A stretch of DNA of 64,000 bases from Spirochaetaceae bacterium (GTDB lineage Bacteria; Spirochaetota; Spirochaetia; DSM-27196; PWMO01): positions 32,347 to 96,346 of the forward strand of contig RECP01000051.1 in the NCBI GenBank assembly GCA_007693945.1, in the 5' to 3' direction. The notes beneath the pieces were generated by a model. It had not been told where the DNA came from and made no database searches. It saw only the letters and a program-made list of their open reading frames with translations. The first letter of the stretch is position 1. Every line of letters starts with the position of its first letter. Positions 57,746 to 64,000 of this stretch are shown here, in pieces. The translations under genes were made by a program, and so were the position numbers.

Positions 57746-58438
57746 TCAGCGACCTCGCTTTGGTGCCGCCGTCGGCCGTCGATCCTCGGCAGCAGCGGTA
57801 TCCAGAACCAGCTCACCAAACTGCTCGGGCTGGTGAAAATCCAGACGTTCCCCGATGGGCGCCCACGCAGCCCAATGCGGATGACTTGTGTCGTCACCGC
57901 ACTTGTAGAAGTTCCCGCGCCACGGTGTCTCCAGCGCCAGCGGGCTGCCCAGATAGCGCTCCAGCATCACCAACGGTATGCCCAGAGTCACGGACCACGT
58001 AACCGGCCGCGTTATCTCGGGCTCAACCACCTGCGGCAGCGTGTGTGACACCATGATATCGCGTGCATCATTGTGCTCCACCGGCCGGAAACGCTCGAAC
58101 GAATCGCCTTTGCGGCGCCAGTCCTGGATGTAGTAGAGCAGCAGCGCCCCGCCGCAGTTAACCTCGAAGTTGAAGTATCCAGACCGGGTGTCCGGCCGGA
58201 CAAAGAACTCGACGCAGCTGTCACGGTACACGGGATCAAGATAGGTGGTGAAGACCGAGCGCACATAGCGGTCATCGACATCGAAACGCACCCATAATCG
58301 TCCCGCTGCCGTTACCGCCCGCACGATCGTATGCGGACGGTGATCGGAGCTGGAAGGGTGGAAGAAATCGATACCGCAGGTATCTGCGGCAACCCAGTTG
58401 GGCTCATCGCCTGTATGATGGATGACGTAGCGCGGCAT
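57746..58438 (-). CDS. CBM9-like carbohydrate-binding protein
   Basis: 230 residues from ATG 58438, sharing a base with the upstream stop (TGATG); GTG 58441 also possible. No signal peptide, so cytoplasmic. FDVDDRYVRSVFTTYLDPVYRDSCVEFFVRPDTRSGYFNFEVNCGG-type strands (split here for length) are those of the CBM9-like/DOMON-related family seen in proteins with carbohydrate-binding folds: RDSCVEFFV and GYFNFEVN are the core. WSVTLGIPLVML and RGNFYKCGD end it. A cytoplasmic CBM9-like protein in a sugar operon is often annotated as hypothetical; it may bind or process an intracellular sugar. Confidence 0.8.
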   Translation of the reverse strand: MPRYVIHHTGDEPNWVAADTCGIDFFHPSSSDHRPHTIVRAVTAAGRLWVRFDVDDRYVRSVFTTYLDPVYRDSCVEFFVRPDTRSGYFNFEVNCGGALLLYYIQDWRRKGDSFERFRPVEHNDARDIMVSHTLPQVVEPEITRPVTWSVTLGIPLVMLERYLGSPLALETPWRGNFYKCGDDTSHPHWAAWAPIGERLDFHQPEQFGELVLDTAAAEDRRPTAAPKRGR

Positions 58439-59283
58439 CACAGATCACGCAGGAACCGTACTGCCTGCTCAACGTCCGAAGCTCGACGATCACCGGCTTC
58501 ACGCTCAATTGTCAGAAATCCCTGATAGCCGATCCTGTCGAGCGCATCAACCCACGCTGTAAACCCTACATCGCCCTCGCCCGGCGGCAGCTCGACAAAG
58601 AAGCTGTCGATGTCGATTCCGCGGGGGTTCCCCTCGGCAAATGCTCCGTAGATCTCGCGGGCATCACACGGCTGCAGTCGCCGACCATCCTTGGCGTGCA
58701 CATGAGCGATGTGCGGGGCCAGGATCTCGGTCGCCGAGACGGCATTCTCTCCGTGCACCATGATCAGGTTGGCAGGGTCAAAGTTGACCGCCAACCCGGG
58801 CGAACCGATCTCGTCGATAAACTGCTTCAGCAGTCGGGACGGCTCGGGACCGGTTTCTATCGCGTAACGGACACCGTGCTGTTCTGCAAAGCGCACCACC
58901 GACTGCAGGGCGTCTACCAGACTGCCGAAGACCTCGTCACGGATCGGGGGGATCACCCCTATATGACTTGAGACTACGCCGGTTCCGAGTTCCGCGGCGT
59001 ACTCGATGATCTGCCTGGTCCGCAATAGCCGCTGTTCATGCTCGCTGCGCCGCTCGAACCCGTGTCCGCCGAGATCGCCGCACAGCGCGCAAACCTGCAG
59101 TCCCGCGTCGCTGATGCGCGCCTCAATTTCGGCGCGCCGAGCCGGCGTGGTGCGCCACGGCGCTACGTAGTCTCTGGAGGCGTAGAACTGGATCCCCTCC
59201 ACGCCCAGCCCGGCGGCAAACACCAGCGCCTCGTCAAACGGCATCAGCAGATTGTCAATCAACACCCCGATCTTCCGTTTCAT
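58438..59283 (-). CDS. Sugar phosphate isomerase/epimerase (xylose isomerase-like TIM barrel)
   Basis: 281 residues. AP-endonuclease-2-like barrel: KIGVLIDNLLMPFDEALVFAAGLGVEGIQFYAS, the metal ligands Glu in YAIETGPEPSRLL, Asp and His region NFDPANLIM, HVHAKDG and Glu in LTIEREAG. SD GAGGGGG upstream. Related enzymes include L-ribulose/tagatose epimerases, inosose isomerases and 3-keto-glycoside hydro-lyases. Second such gene in the operon; its partner is at 60714-61568. The truncated Gfo/Idh gene lies directly upstream. Confidence 0.9.
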   Translation of the reverse strand: MKRKIGVLIDNLLMPFDEALVFAAGLGVEGIQFYASRDYVAPWRTTPARRAEIEARISDAGLQVCALCGDLGGHGFERRSEHEQRLLRTRQIIEYAAELGTGVVSSHIGVIPPIRDEVFGSLVDALQSVVRFAEQHGVRYAIETGPEPSRLLKQFIDEIGSPGLAVNFDPANLIMVHGENAVSATEILAPHIAHVHAKDGRRLQPCDAREIYGAFAEGNPRGIDIDSFFVELPPGEGDVGFTAWVDALDRIGYQGFLTIEREAGDRRASDVEQAVRFLRDL

Positions 59284-59685
59284 TCAGGTATCCCCCTCTC
59301 TGCGGCCACCGCCGGGATCGGATTGTGTGCAGGCTGTCAGGGTATGGATCTTGTTCCTGATCAGGCGGCCGGCCACGTCATAGTGCGTCGCGATCGGCGA
59401 AGCAATTACGGCGGCGTTCAAGCCGCAGTGAGCGCGTTGCTCCAGTATGCCCTCCAGTGAAGGATAGCGTCGTGGGTCCGCCGTCTCGTCGCGTCCATAC
59501 AACGGATCAGCGACGGCACACAACGTAAGGCTGGGCAGCAGCTCCGGCAGGCCAAACTTGTAGTATGGCTCGCAGCGCTTTTCCCGGATCAGCCCGTCGC
59601 ACGCCTTCTGATAGATCCTTCCCATGTAGCCGTGACCGATGATTGCGAGCGCCGTACGTCCGTGGCTGTCCTGCAAGCCGTCCAC
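59284..59685 (-). pseudogene. Truncated Gfo/Idh/MocA oxidoreductase, N-terminal domain only
   Basis: 133 codons from GTG 59685, 10 bp after the intact oxidoreductase gene. LAIIGHGYMGRIYQKACDGL is the NAD-binding GxGxxG and LTLCAVADPLYG, LNAAVIASPIATHYDVAGRLIRNKIHTL continue the Rossmann fold exactly to the point where VEKP would follow. Then it reads TACTQSDPGGGRREGDT and stops: the EKP motif and the whole C-terminal substrate domain (about 220 residues) are missing. It was probably a full gene truncated by deletion; expression as a lone NAD-binding domain cannot be excluded. Confidence 0.7.
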
Positions 59686-59695
59686 GGTGAGCCGG

Positions 59696-60712
59696 TCAGA
59701 GCACGATCTCACGATTCTCGCGAACCGACTGGATTTCGGCCAGGGCAACCCGCACCGAGTCCGCCGCTGCGTCAACCGTCACCAGCCGGCTGGGATCGCG
59801 CTTCTCCACTGCGTCCACAAATCCAACCAGCTCATGATAGTACCCGTCGCCGTCACCGAACGGCAGCGGATACTTTTCACCGTCCTCCGGATAGACCGTG
59901 CACACCGGTTGCCTGGAGAAATCCATTTCCACCGTGGCGCGTTCGAGCACCAGCATGGCGCGCATGTTGAAGCCAAAACTGCTGCTGCATCTCCATCCGC
60001 CGGTCGACATCACCGACTTGCCTGGATACCCGTAAACGGTCGAGATGTGCGAAATGCCCGAGGAAGAGTCGACGGAGCCCTGAGACCTGACCGACGTCGG
60101 CAGACCGAAAAAATTGAGAATGGTATCGACGTCGTGCACGTGCAGATCAAGCGCGGCGTCTCCTGAGCGCGAGGGATCGAGCAGCCAGTTATCCCAGCTC
60201 CAGGTCGGCGGACTCGAGAAGCGCGAAAACTCGGCGAAGCGCACCGCACCGTAACGCCCGGAATCCACCAGGCTCTTCATCTCCACGTACACCGGCCAGT
60301 GACGAAGACACTGCCCGACCGCGCAGAGTCGATCAGAGTTCCCGGCAGCCACGGTCATTCTACGCGCGGACTCCAGATCCAGAGTCAAGGGCTTCTCGCA
60401 GAACACGTCGTAACCGCGCTCCAGAGCCGCTACCGCGTAGTCTACATGCAGGTGCGTCGGTACGCACAGATCCACAACGTCAAAGCCGCCCTCGTCGATC
60501 AGTGCCTGGTATTCGGTGAAAGCGCGAATGCGCGTCAGGTCGAGATTGGCGGCAGCGGTCTGGATGTTGCCGCCGGTATCCAGCCCACCGGCTTCCAGCA
60601 CCTCGCGACGGATATCGCAGATTGCGCCGACCTCGGCATTTGACAGTTTGGCGTAGATCCCAAGATGCGTCTTTCCCATGAAGCCCAGCCCGACCACTGC
60701 AACGCGTACCAT
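59696..60712 (-). CDS. Gfo/Idh/MocA family NAD(P)-dependent oxidoreductase
   Basis: 338 residues. Rossmann domain with VAVVGLGFMGKTHLGIY (GxGxxG) and VVDLCVPTHLHVDYAVAALERGYDVFCEKPLTL containing the EKP motif (Lys catalytic), then the C-terminal beta domain with DAALDLHVHDVDTI. The conserved Asp and His in LDLHVHDVD complete the site. It oxidises a sugar hydroxyl (often C3 of a glycoside, or inositol). SD GGGAGGG upstream; 1 nt from the neighbouring isomerase gene. In this operon it probably starts degradation of the sugar brought in by the ABC importer. Confidence 0.93.
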   Translation of the reverse strand: MVRVAVVGLGFMGKTHLGIYAKLSNAEVGAICDIRREVLEAGGLDTGGNIQTAAANLDLTRIRAFTEYQALIDEGGFDVVDLCVPTHLHVDYAVAALERGYDVFCEKPLTLDLESARRMTVAAGNSDRLCAVGQCLRHWPVYVEMKSLVDSGRYGAVRFAEFSRFSSPPTWSWDNWLLDPSRSGDAALDLHVHDVDTILNFFGLPTSVRSQGSVDSSSGISHISTVYGYPGKSVMSTGGWRCSSSFGFNMRAMLVLERATVEMDFSRQPVCTVYPEDGEKYPLPFGDGDGYYHELVGFVDAVEKRDPSRLVTVDAAADSVRVALAEIQSVRENREIVL

Positions 60713-60713
60713 C

Positions 60714-61568
60714 CTATCGGCCCTCCCGCATGCTTTCCATCACCCGCATCGCAACAACCGCCTTCTCCGCGGCTCCCACCGTCGGCGGGACCCATTCAGC
60801 CGTATAGGGGCCTTGATAGCCGATTGCGTCGAACTCACGGAACACGGCCGCAAAGTCAACATCCCCGGCTAGCAGGTCAACAAAGCCATCCAGATTACCC
60901 ACCGCAACTTTGAAGTCCTTCAGGTGCACCGCGAAGATGCGATGGCCGAGTATTCGGATCCAGTGCTCGGGATGCCCGTAGAGCATTACGTTGCCCACAT
61001 CGAAGTACGAACCCACGTAGGGCGAGTCGAAACTGTCGATGAAATCGCGCATCTCGACCGGGCTGAGCAGGAACCGGTTCCAGACGTTCTCCACGGCCAG
61101 CTTGACACCCAACTGCTCGGCAGTCGCCAGCACTCGCTTCAGCGCTTCGACCGCTCGCTGATGGACTTCGTCGTACGGTTGCGGTGTGAACTGCGGCACA
61201 AAAACCGCTGATACCATGCCCGGAAGATAGAGTATCGTCTCGGCACCGAGCCAGAAGGCGATCTGCAGCACCGACTCGGTGGTCCGGCACGCCTGCTCAC
61301 GAGTCCTGGGATCGGGGTCGGTAGGAGAACACCCCCACGCCAGACCGCAGGCCACCGTCGGAAGCTTGAGCCCGAGCTTCTCGGCCGTGTTGCGGACTTC
61401 CTCGGCCTGACGTTGATCGGTTGCCGGGGACAGCCGTCCCTCAGCCTCTACCGTTGGTTCGAATGAATCGTACCCGAGATCCCGGGCAATGCGCATGGCC
61501 TCCATGACATCGACCGGTTTTCCGTCGCTGCCGGGAGGAAACGCCCAGTAGTTGATTCCCTTGATCAT
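60714..61568 (-). CDS. Sugar phosphate isomerase/epimerase (TIM barrel)
   Basis: 284 residues. Xylose-isomerase-like barrel: Glu in LAVENVWNRFLLSP, Asp in SYFDVGNVMLYG, His in FAVHLKDFKV and Glu in YTAEWVPPT supply the divalent metal site of the tagatose-3-epimerase-like group. AAGGAG upstream of the ATG. Together with the Gfo/Idh enzyme it resembles modules in which a dehydrogenase makes a 3-keto sugar that a TIM-barrel enzyme epimerises or cleaves. Real substrate unknown. Confidence 0.92.
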   Translation of the reverse strand: MIKGINYWAFPPGSDGKPVDVMEAMRIARDLGYDSFEPTVEAEGRLSPATDQRQAEEVRNTAEKLGLKLPTVACGLAWGCSPTDPDPRTREQACRTTESVLQIAFWLGAETILYLPGMVSAVFVPQFTPQPYDEVHQRAVEALKRVLATAEQLGVKLAVENVWNRFLLSPVEMRDFIDSFDSPYVGSYFDVGNVMLYGHPEHWIRILGHRIFAVHLKDFKVAVGNLDGFVDLLAGDVDFAAVFREFDAIGYQGPYTAEWVPPTVGAAEKAVVAMRVMESMREGR

Positions 61569-61593
61569 AGCCTTCTCCTTTGTGCCTCAGTAC

Positions 61594-62427
61594 TTATCCC
61601 TTAACCGCTCCGCTTGCGAGTCCCGCCACCAGCTGCTTCTCGATAAGGTAGAAGAGCACCAGTACCGGAATGAGCGCCAGAAACGCCGAGGTAGTCAGTA
61701 ACTCCCACTGCGTCGACCACCGGCCGACAAACTGGTAGATCCCCAGCGTAAGCGGCATCTTGCTGCGGGCGTTGATGAAGGTCAGCGCGAACAGGAACTC
61801 GTTCCACGCGGTAATGAAGTTATAGATCATGACGGTTACAAGCCCGGGCGCCGCCACCGGAAGCATGACCCGCAGGAGCGTTCCAACCCGGCTGCAGCCG
61901 TCGATGCGCGCGGCCTCCTCGATTTCGGTTGGAATCGCGCTGAAGTAGCCGGTCATCATCCAGGTTGCAAACGAGATAGTGAACACCGTGTTGGCCAGAA
62001 TCAGTCCGGTGTACGTATCGATCAGCTGGGCACGCGCGAAGATCCGGAACAGCGAGATAACCACTATCACGGGCGAGAACATCTGGATCGCCAGCAGCAG
62101 GTACATGACCGATTTGCGCCCGAAGAACCGCAACCGCGCCACGGCGTAGGCCGCCGGAACACTGACCAGAATGTTGAGTCCCATGGTCCCCAGCGCAACA
62201 ATAAGACTGCTGCGGAAGTAATCGAGCAGATGATATTCGCGCCAGACCCTCGTGAAGTTGTGAAACGTGATGTTCCTCGGTATCCACGTAGCCGGAACAA
62301 CGTAGATTTCCTGGCTCGCCTTGAGCATGGTGGACATCATCACAAAGAACGGAAAGAGCATCAGCCCCAGCAGGACGACGGTCAGCACAATTACCAGGGG
62401 CCGGTTACGGGTGCGCCAGTTACTCAT
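61594..62427 (-). CDS. Sugar ABC transporter permease (MalG-type, CUT1)
   Basis: 277 residues from ATG 62427, overlapping the upstream permease stop by 4 nt and preceded by AGGAG. Six membrane helices (LVIVLTVVLLGLMLFPFFVMMST first). The EAA loop EIEEAARIDGCSRVGTLLRVMLP is intact. Ends with a KG-rich tail. Second permease of the CUT1 importer whose binding protein is at the right edge. No ATPase gene is in the operon; a shared MsmX-type ATPase may serve it. Confidence 0.95.
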   Translation of the reverse strand: MSNWRTRNRPLVIVLTVVLLGLMLFPFFVMMSTMLKASQEIYVVPATWIPRNITFHNFTRVWREYHLLDYFRSSLIVALGTMGLNILVSVPAAYAVARLRFFGRKSVMYLLLAIQMFSPVIVVISLFRIFARAQLIDTYTGLILANTVFTISFATWMMTGYFSAIPTEIEEAARIDGCSRVGTLLRVMLPVAAPGLVTVMIYNFITAWNEFLFALTFINARSKMPLTLGIYQFVGRWSTQWELLTTSAFLALIPVLVLFYLIEKQLVAGLASGAVKG

Positions 62428-63350
62428 ACGTCTCGCTCCTGACGGAAGAAAACGTGCGCGTAGAACAGGCTCACCACAGTAAGGATGATGAACGTCACCA
62501 CCGCCATAACCGCGGCCCGTGAGAAGCGCAACCACTCGAACCCGTGTTTGTATACGGCGGTGATCAGAATCTCGGTGCTGGTACCGGGCCCGCCTTTGGT
62601 AAGAATGAAGACGGTGTTGAAGTCGTTGAACGTCCAGAGTGACGACAGCATCGTGGCAATCAGAATGAGATGCCGGATTCCCGGTATAGTGATGTGCAGG
62701 AACTTCTGGCGCGCGTTGGCGCCGTCGATATCACCGGATTCGTAGAGGTCACGCGATATGGCCTGCATGCCGGCCAGGAAAATGAGCGCCATGAACGGTA
62801 TTCCGACCCAGATATCGACCCAGATTGTCGCAATGAAGGCCGATATCGGGGCCCCGAGCCATACCGGCGGGTTGTTCCACAAACCGGTAGCTTTCAGGGT
62901 GTGATTGAGCAGCCCGAACTCGTGATCATAGACCCACTTCCAGAGCATTGCGCTGATCGGTACCGAAGATGCCCACGGGATTATGAACAGCATTCGCGCC
63001 ACCCTGCGGCCGACATATTCCACGTTGAGCGCCAGGGCAATGACCATCCCGAATACGGCTTTGACGAGCACCGCCAGAACCGTCCAGACCGCGGTACGCA
63101 CGGTGGTCTCCCAGAACACGCGGGTGGTGAAGACCTCGAGATACGCCGCCATTCCGGCGAACTCCTGTAATCGTCCGATTCTGTCGGTGCGATAGAGCGA
63201 CATCATGAAGACGTAGACAATCGGGTAGACCATCAGCAACACCAGCAGCAGCACTGCCGGTAGCATCAGCAGGTAGGCCAGCCGGGCCTCCCTGGTCCAC
63301 AGGTGTGGTTTGCGTTTCAATGTGTACGAAACATGCGCAGCCAAAGTCAC
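62424..63350 (-). CDS. Sugar ABC transporter permease (MalF/UgpA-type, CUT1)
   Basis: 308 residues from GTG 63350; six membrane helices, with LAYLLMLPAVLLLVLLMVYPIVYVFMMSLY first and EAA-type loop YESGDIDGANARQKFLHITIPG. The frame extends upstream to an ATG at 63431, but that stretch would overlap a strong stem-loop, so an internal start is preferred: GTG 63350, or TTG 63344 which has GGGAG at better spacing. Overlaps the next permease as ATGA. Confidence 0.92.
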   Translation of the reverse strand: MTLAAHVSYTLKRKPHLWTREARLAYLLMLPAVLLLVLLMVYPIVYVFMMSLYRTDRIGRLQEFAGMAAYLEVFTTRVFWETTVRTAVWTVLAVLVKAVFGMVIALALNVEYVGRRVARMLFIIPWASSVPISAMLWKWVYDHEFGLLNHTLKATGLWNNPPVWLGAPISAFIATIWVDIWVGIPFMALIFLAGMQAISRDLYESGDIDGANARQKFLHITIPGIRHLILIATMLSSLWTFNDFNTVFILTKGGPGTSTEILITAVYKHGFEWLRFSRAAVMAVVTFIILTVVSLFYAHVFFRQERDV

Positions 63351-63402
63351 GTCTCCCGTACGTGGAGAGATCCTGCCCGCCCTTGACGCGGCATCAGGAA
63401 GA

Positions 63403-63427
63403 CGCCCACCGACCTGGTCGGTGGGCG
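63403..63427 (-). promoter_or_regulatory. Stem-loop between binding-protein and permease genes
   Basis: CGCCCACCGAC and GTCGGTGGGCG form a perfect 11-bp stem with a 3-nt loop, 34 bp after the binding-protein stop. No T-run follows on the minus strand. Such a structure usually stabilises the upstream mRNA or stops part of transcription, making more binding protein than permease. Confidence 0.75.
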
Positions 63428-63460
63428 CCATGATCGTTCAGAGAGCAGATCAGCAGAGAA

Positions 63461-64000
63461 TCAGAACCCTCGCGCCCGATCAATCTGACGCGCGGCCTCG
63501 TCCAGGGCAGCCTTGGGAGTCGCCTGACCGAGGTAGGCGGCCGTGACGGCGTCCCAGATGATGTCCGTGACCTCGGCAAACCCGTCCATCAGCGGCCACG
63601 GTTTGGCGCTCACCGCCGCCTCGTTCAGCGCCTCGTAGAGCGGCGTCTGGAACTGCGGCAATTGGGCAGCCGAAGCGGTCACGGGCGGGAAGCCGATCAG
63701 CTCGTCAAATCTGGCCTTCCACTCGTCCCGGTAGAAGAAATCGATGAACTTTCCGGCCTCTTGCTTGTTGGCCGCGTCCTTGAAGATCACCAGTGAGTCG
63801 GTGATCACCAGCGGTGTAGACGGATGGCCCTCGAATCCCGGTATCTGTGCGTACTTGACGTCGAACGTCGCGCCGGCGTCGGCGAGTGCCGACTCCGCCC
63901 AGGCGCCGATCATGACGTAGGCCGCCCTGCCGCTGTAGAACACCGGATGCGCTTCCATGCGGGTGGTAGCCATGAAGCCCGGTGGCACCACCTTGTCCTC
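63461..64000 (-). CDS. Sugar ABC transporter solute-binding protein (CUT1), partial
   Basis: Only the C-terminal 179 residues are in the window; the frame stays open to the right edge. GRAAYVMIGAWAESALADAG, KYAQIPGFEGHPSTPLVITDSLVIFKDAANKQEAGKFIDFFY (in pieces) and EVTDIIWDAVTAAYLGQATPKAALDEAARQID are typical of the end of family 1 extracellular solute-binding proteins. It would be the first gene of the leftward operon with two permeases, two isomerases, Gfo/Idh, CBM9-like and ROK genes. Confidence 0.92.
   Translation of the reverse strand, partial: EDKVVPPGFMATTRMEAHPVFYSGRAAYVMIGAWAESALADAGATFDVKYAQIPGFEGHPSTPLVITDSLVIFKDAANKQEAGKFIDFFYRDEWKARFDELIGFPPVTASAAQLPQFQTPLYEALNEAAVSAKPWPLMDGFAEVTDIIWDAVTAAYLGQATPKAALDEAARQIDRARGF

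Noticed and set aside
1..64000. CRISPR arrays, tRNA/rRNA genes, insertion sequences, prophage or replication origin
   Set aside because: No regularly spaced repeats, tRNA-like cloverleaf, transposase, integrase or DnaA-box cluster was seen on reading both strands.

Overview
The window is about 60% GC and almost wholly coding. It looks like a chromosomal segment of a free-living, saccharolytic bacterium with an outer membrane (two TolC/RND efflux systems). The abundance of lipoproteins and sugar ABC cassettes, a NusG-domain-II protein, an NDH-2/DoxX fusion, ThyX, and a MoxR/DUF58/transglutaminase cluster fit a Spirochaetota member (Spirochaeta/Alkalispirochaeta-like) best. That placement is an inference; no rRNA, tRNA, CRISPR or insertion sequence is visible.

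Left end (1-7.6 kb): a tightly overlapping operon encodes the C-terminal half of a split transketolase, an RpiB-type isomerase, a CoA-acylating aldehyde dehydrogenase, a SucC/SucD-like ADP-forming CoA ligase pair and a DASS carrier. It converges on an L-fucose-isomerase-superfamily gene. This matches the sulfoglycolytic transketolase (sulfo-TK) route for sulfoquinovose in its sulfoacetate-forming variant, and is the most interesting system here. It is followed by an aldo/keto reductase, an AEC carrier and an IclR / KDG kinase / KDPG aldolase operon (7.7-12.5 kb).

Middle (12.5-38.5 kb): an AlaX-type tRNA editing protein; a GAF/HD-GYP phosphodiesterase; an efflux operon (tandem TetR regulator, TolC, MFP, RND, small PII-like protein); rhomboid protease; a broken alpha/beta hydrolase; RlmE; polyprenyl diphosphate synthase and NDH-2/DoxX; a VTE5-like/VTE6-like (DUF92) prenol-kinase pair; CutA and ThyX; an M23 peptidase; a PAP2 enzyme; and a transglutaminase/DUF58/MoxR operon.

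Right part (38.5-64 kb): a second RND system followed by an HExxH lipoprotein and a PIN-domain protein; MFS carrier; a UroD-family protein and AraC regulator divergent from a ribose-type ABC importer; a NagB-like/PIG-L pair; and a leftward carbohydrate operon (binding protein, two permeases, two TIM-barrel isomerases, one intact and one truncated Gfo/Idh/MocA oxidoreductase, a CBM9-like protein and a ROK repressor).

At several genes (8871, 12546, 13816, 23784, 38593, 50167) a -10-like hexamer ends 6 or 7 nt before the start codon and no properly spaced Shine-Dalgarno is present, which suggests leaderless transcripts are common in this genome.
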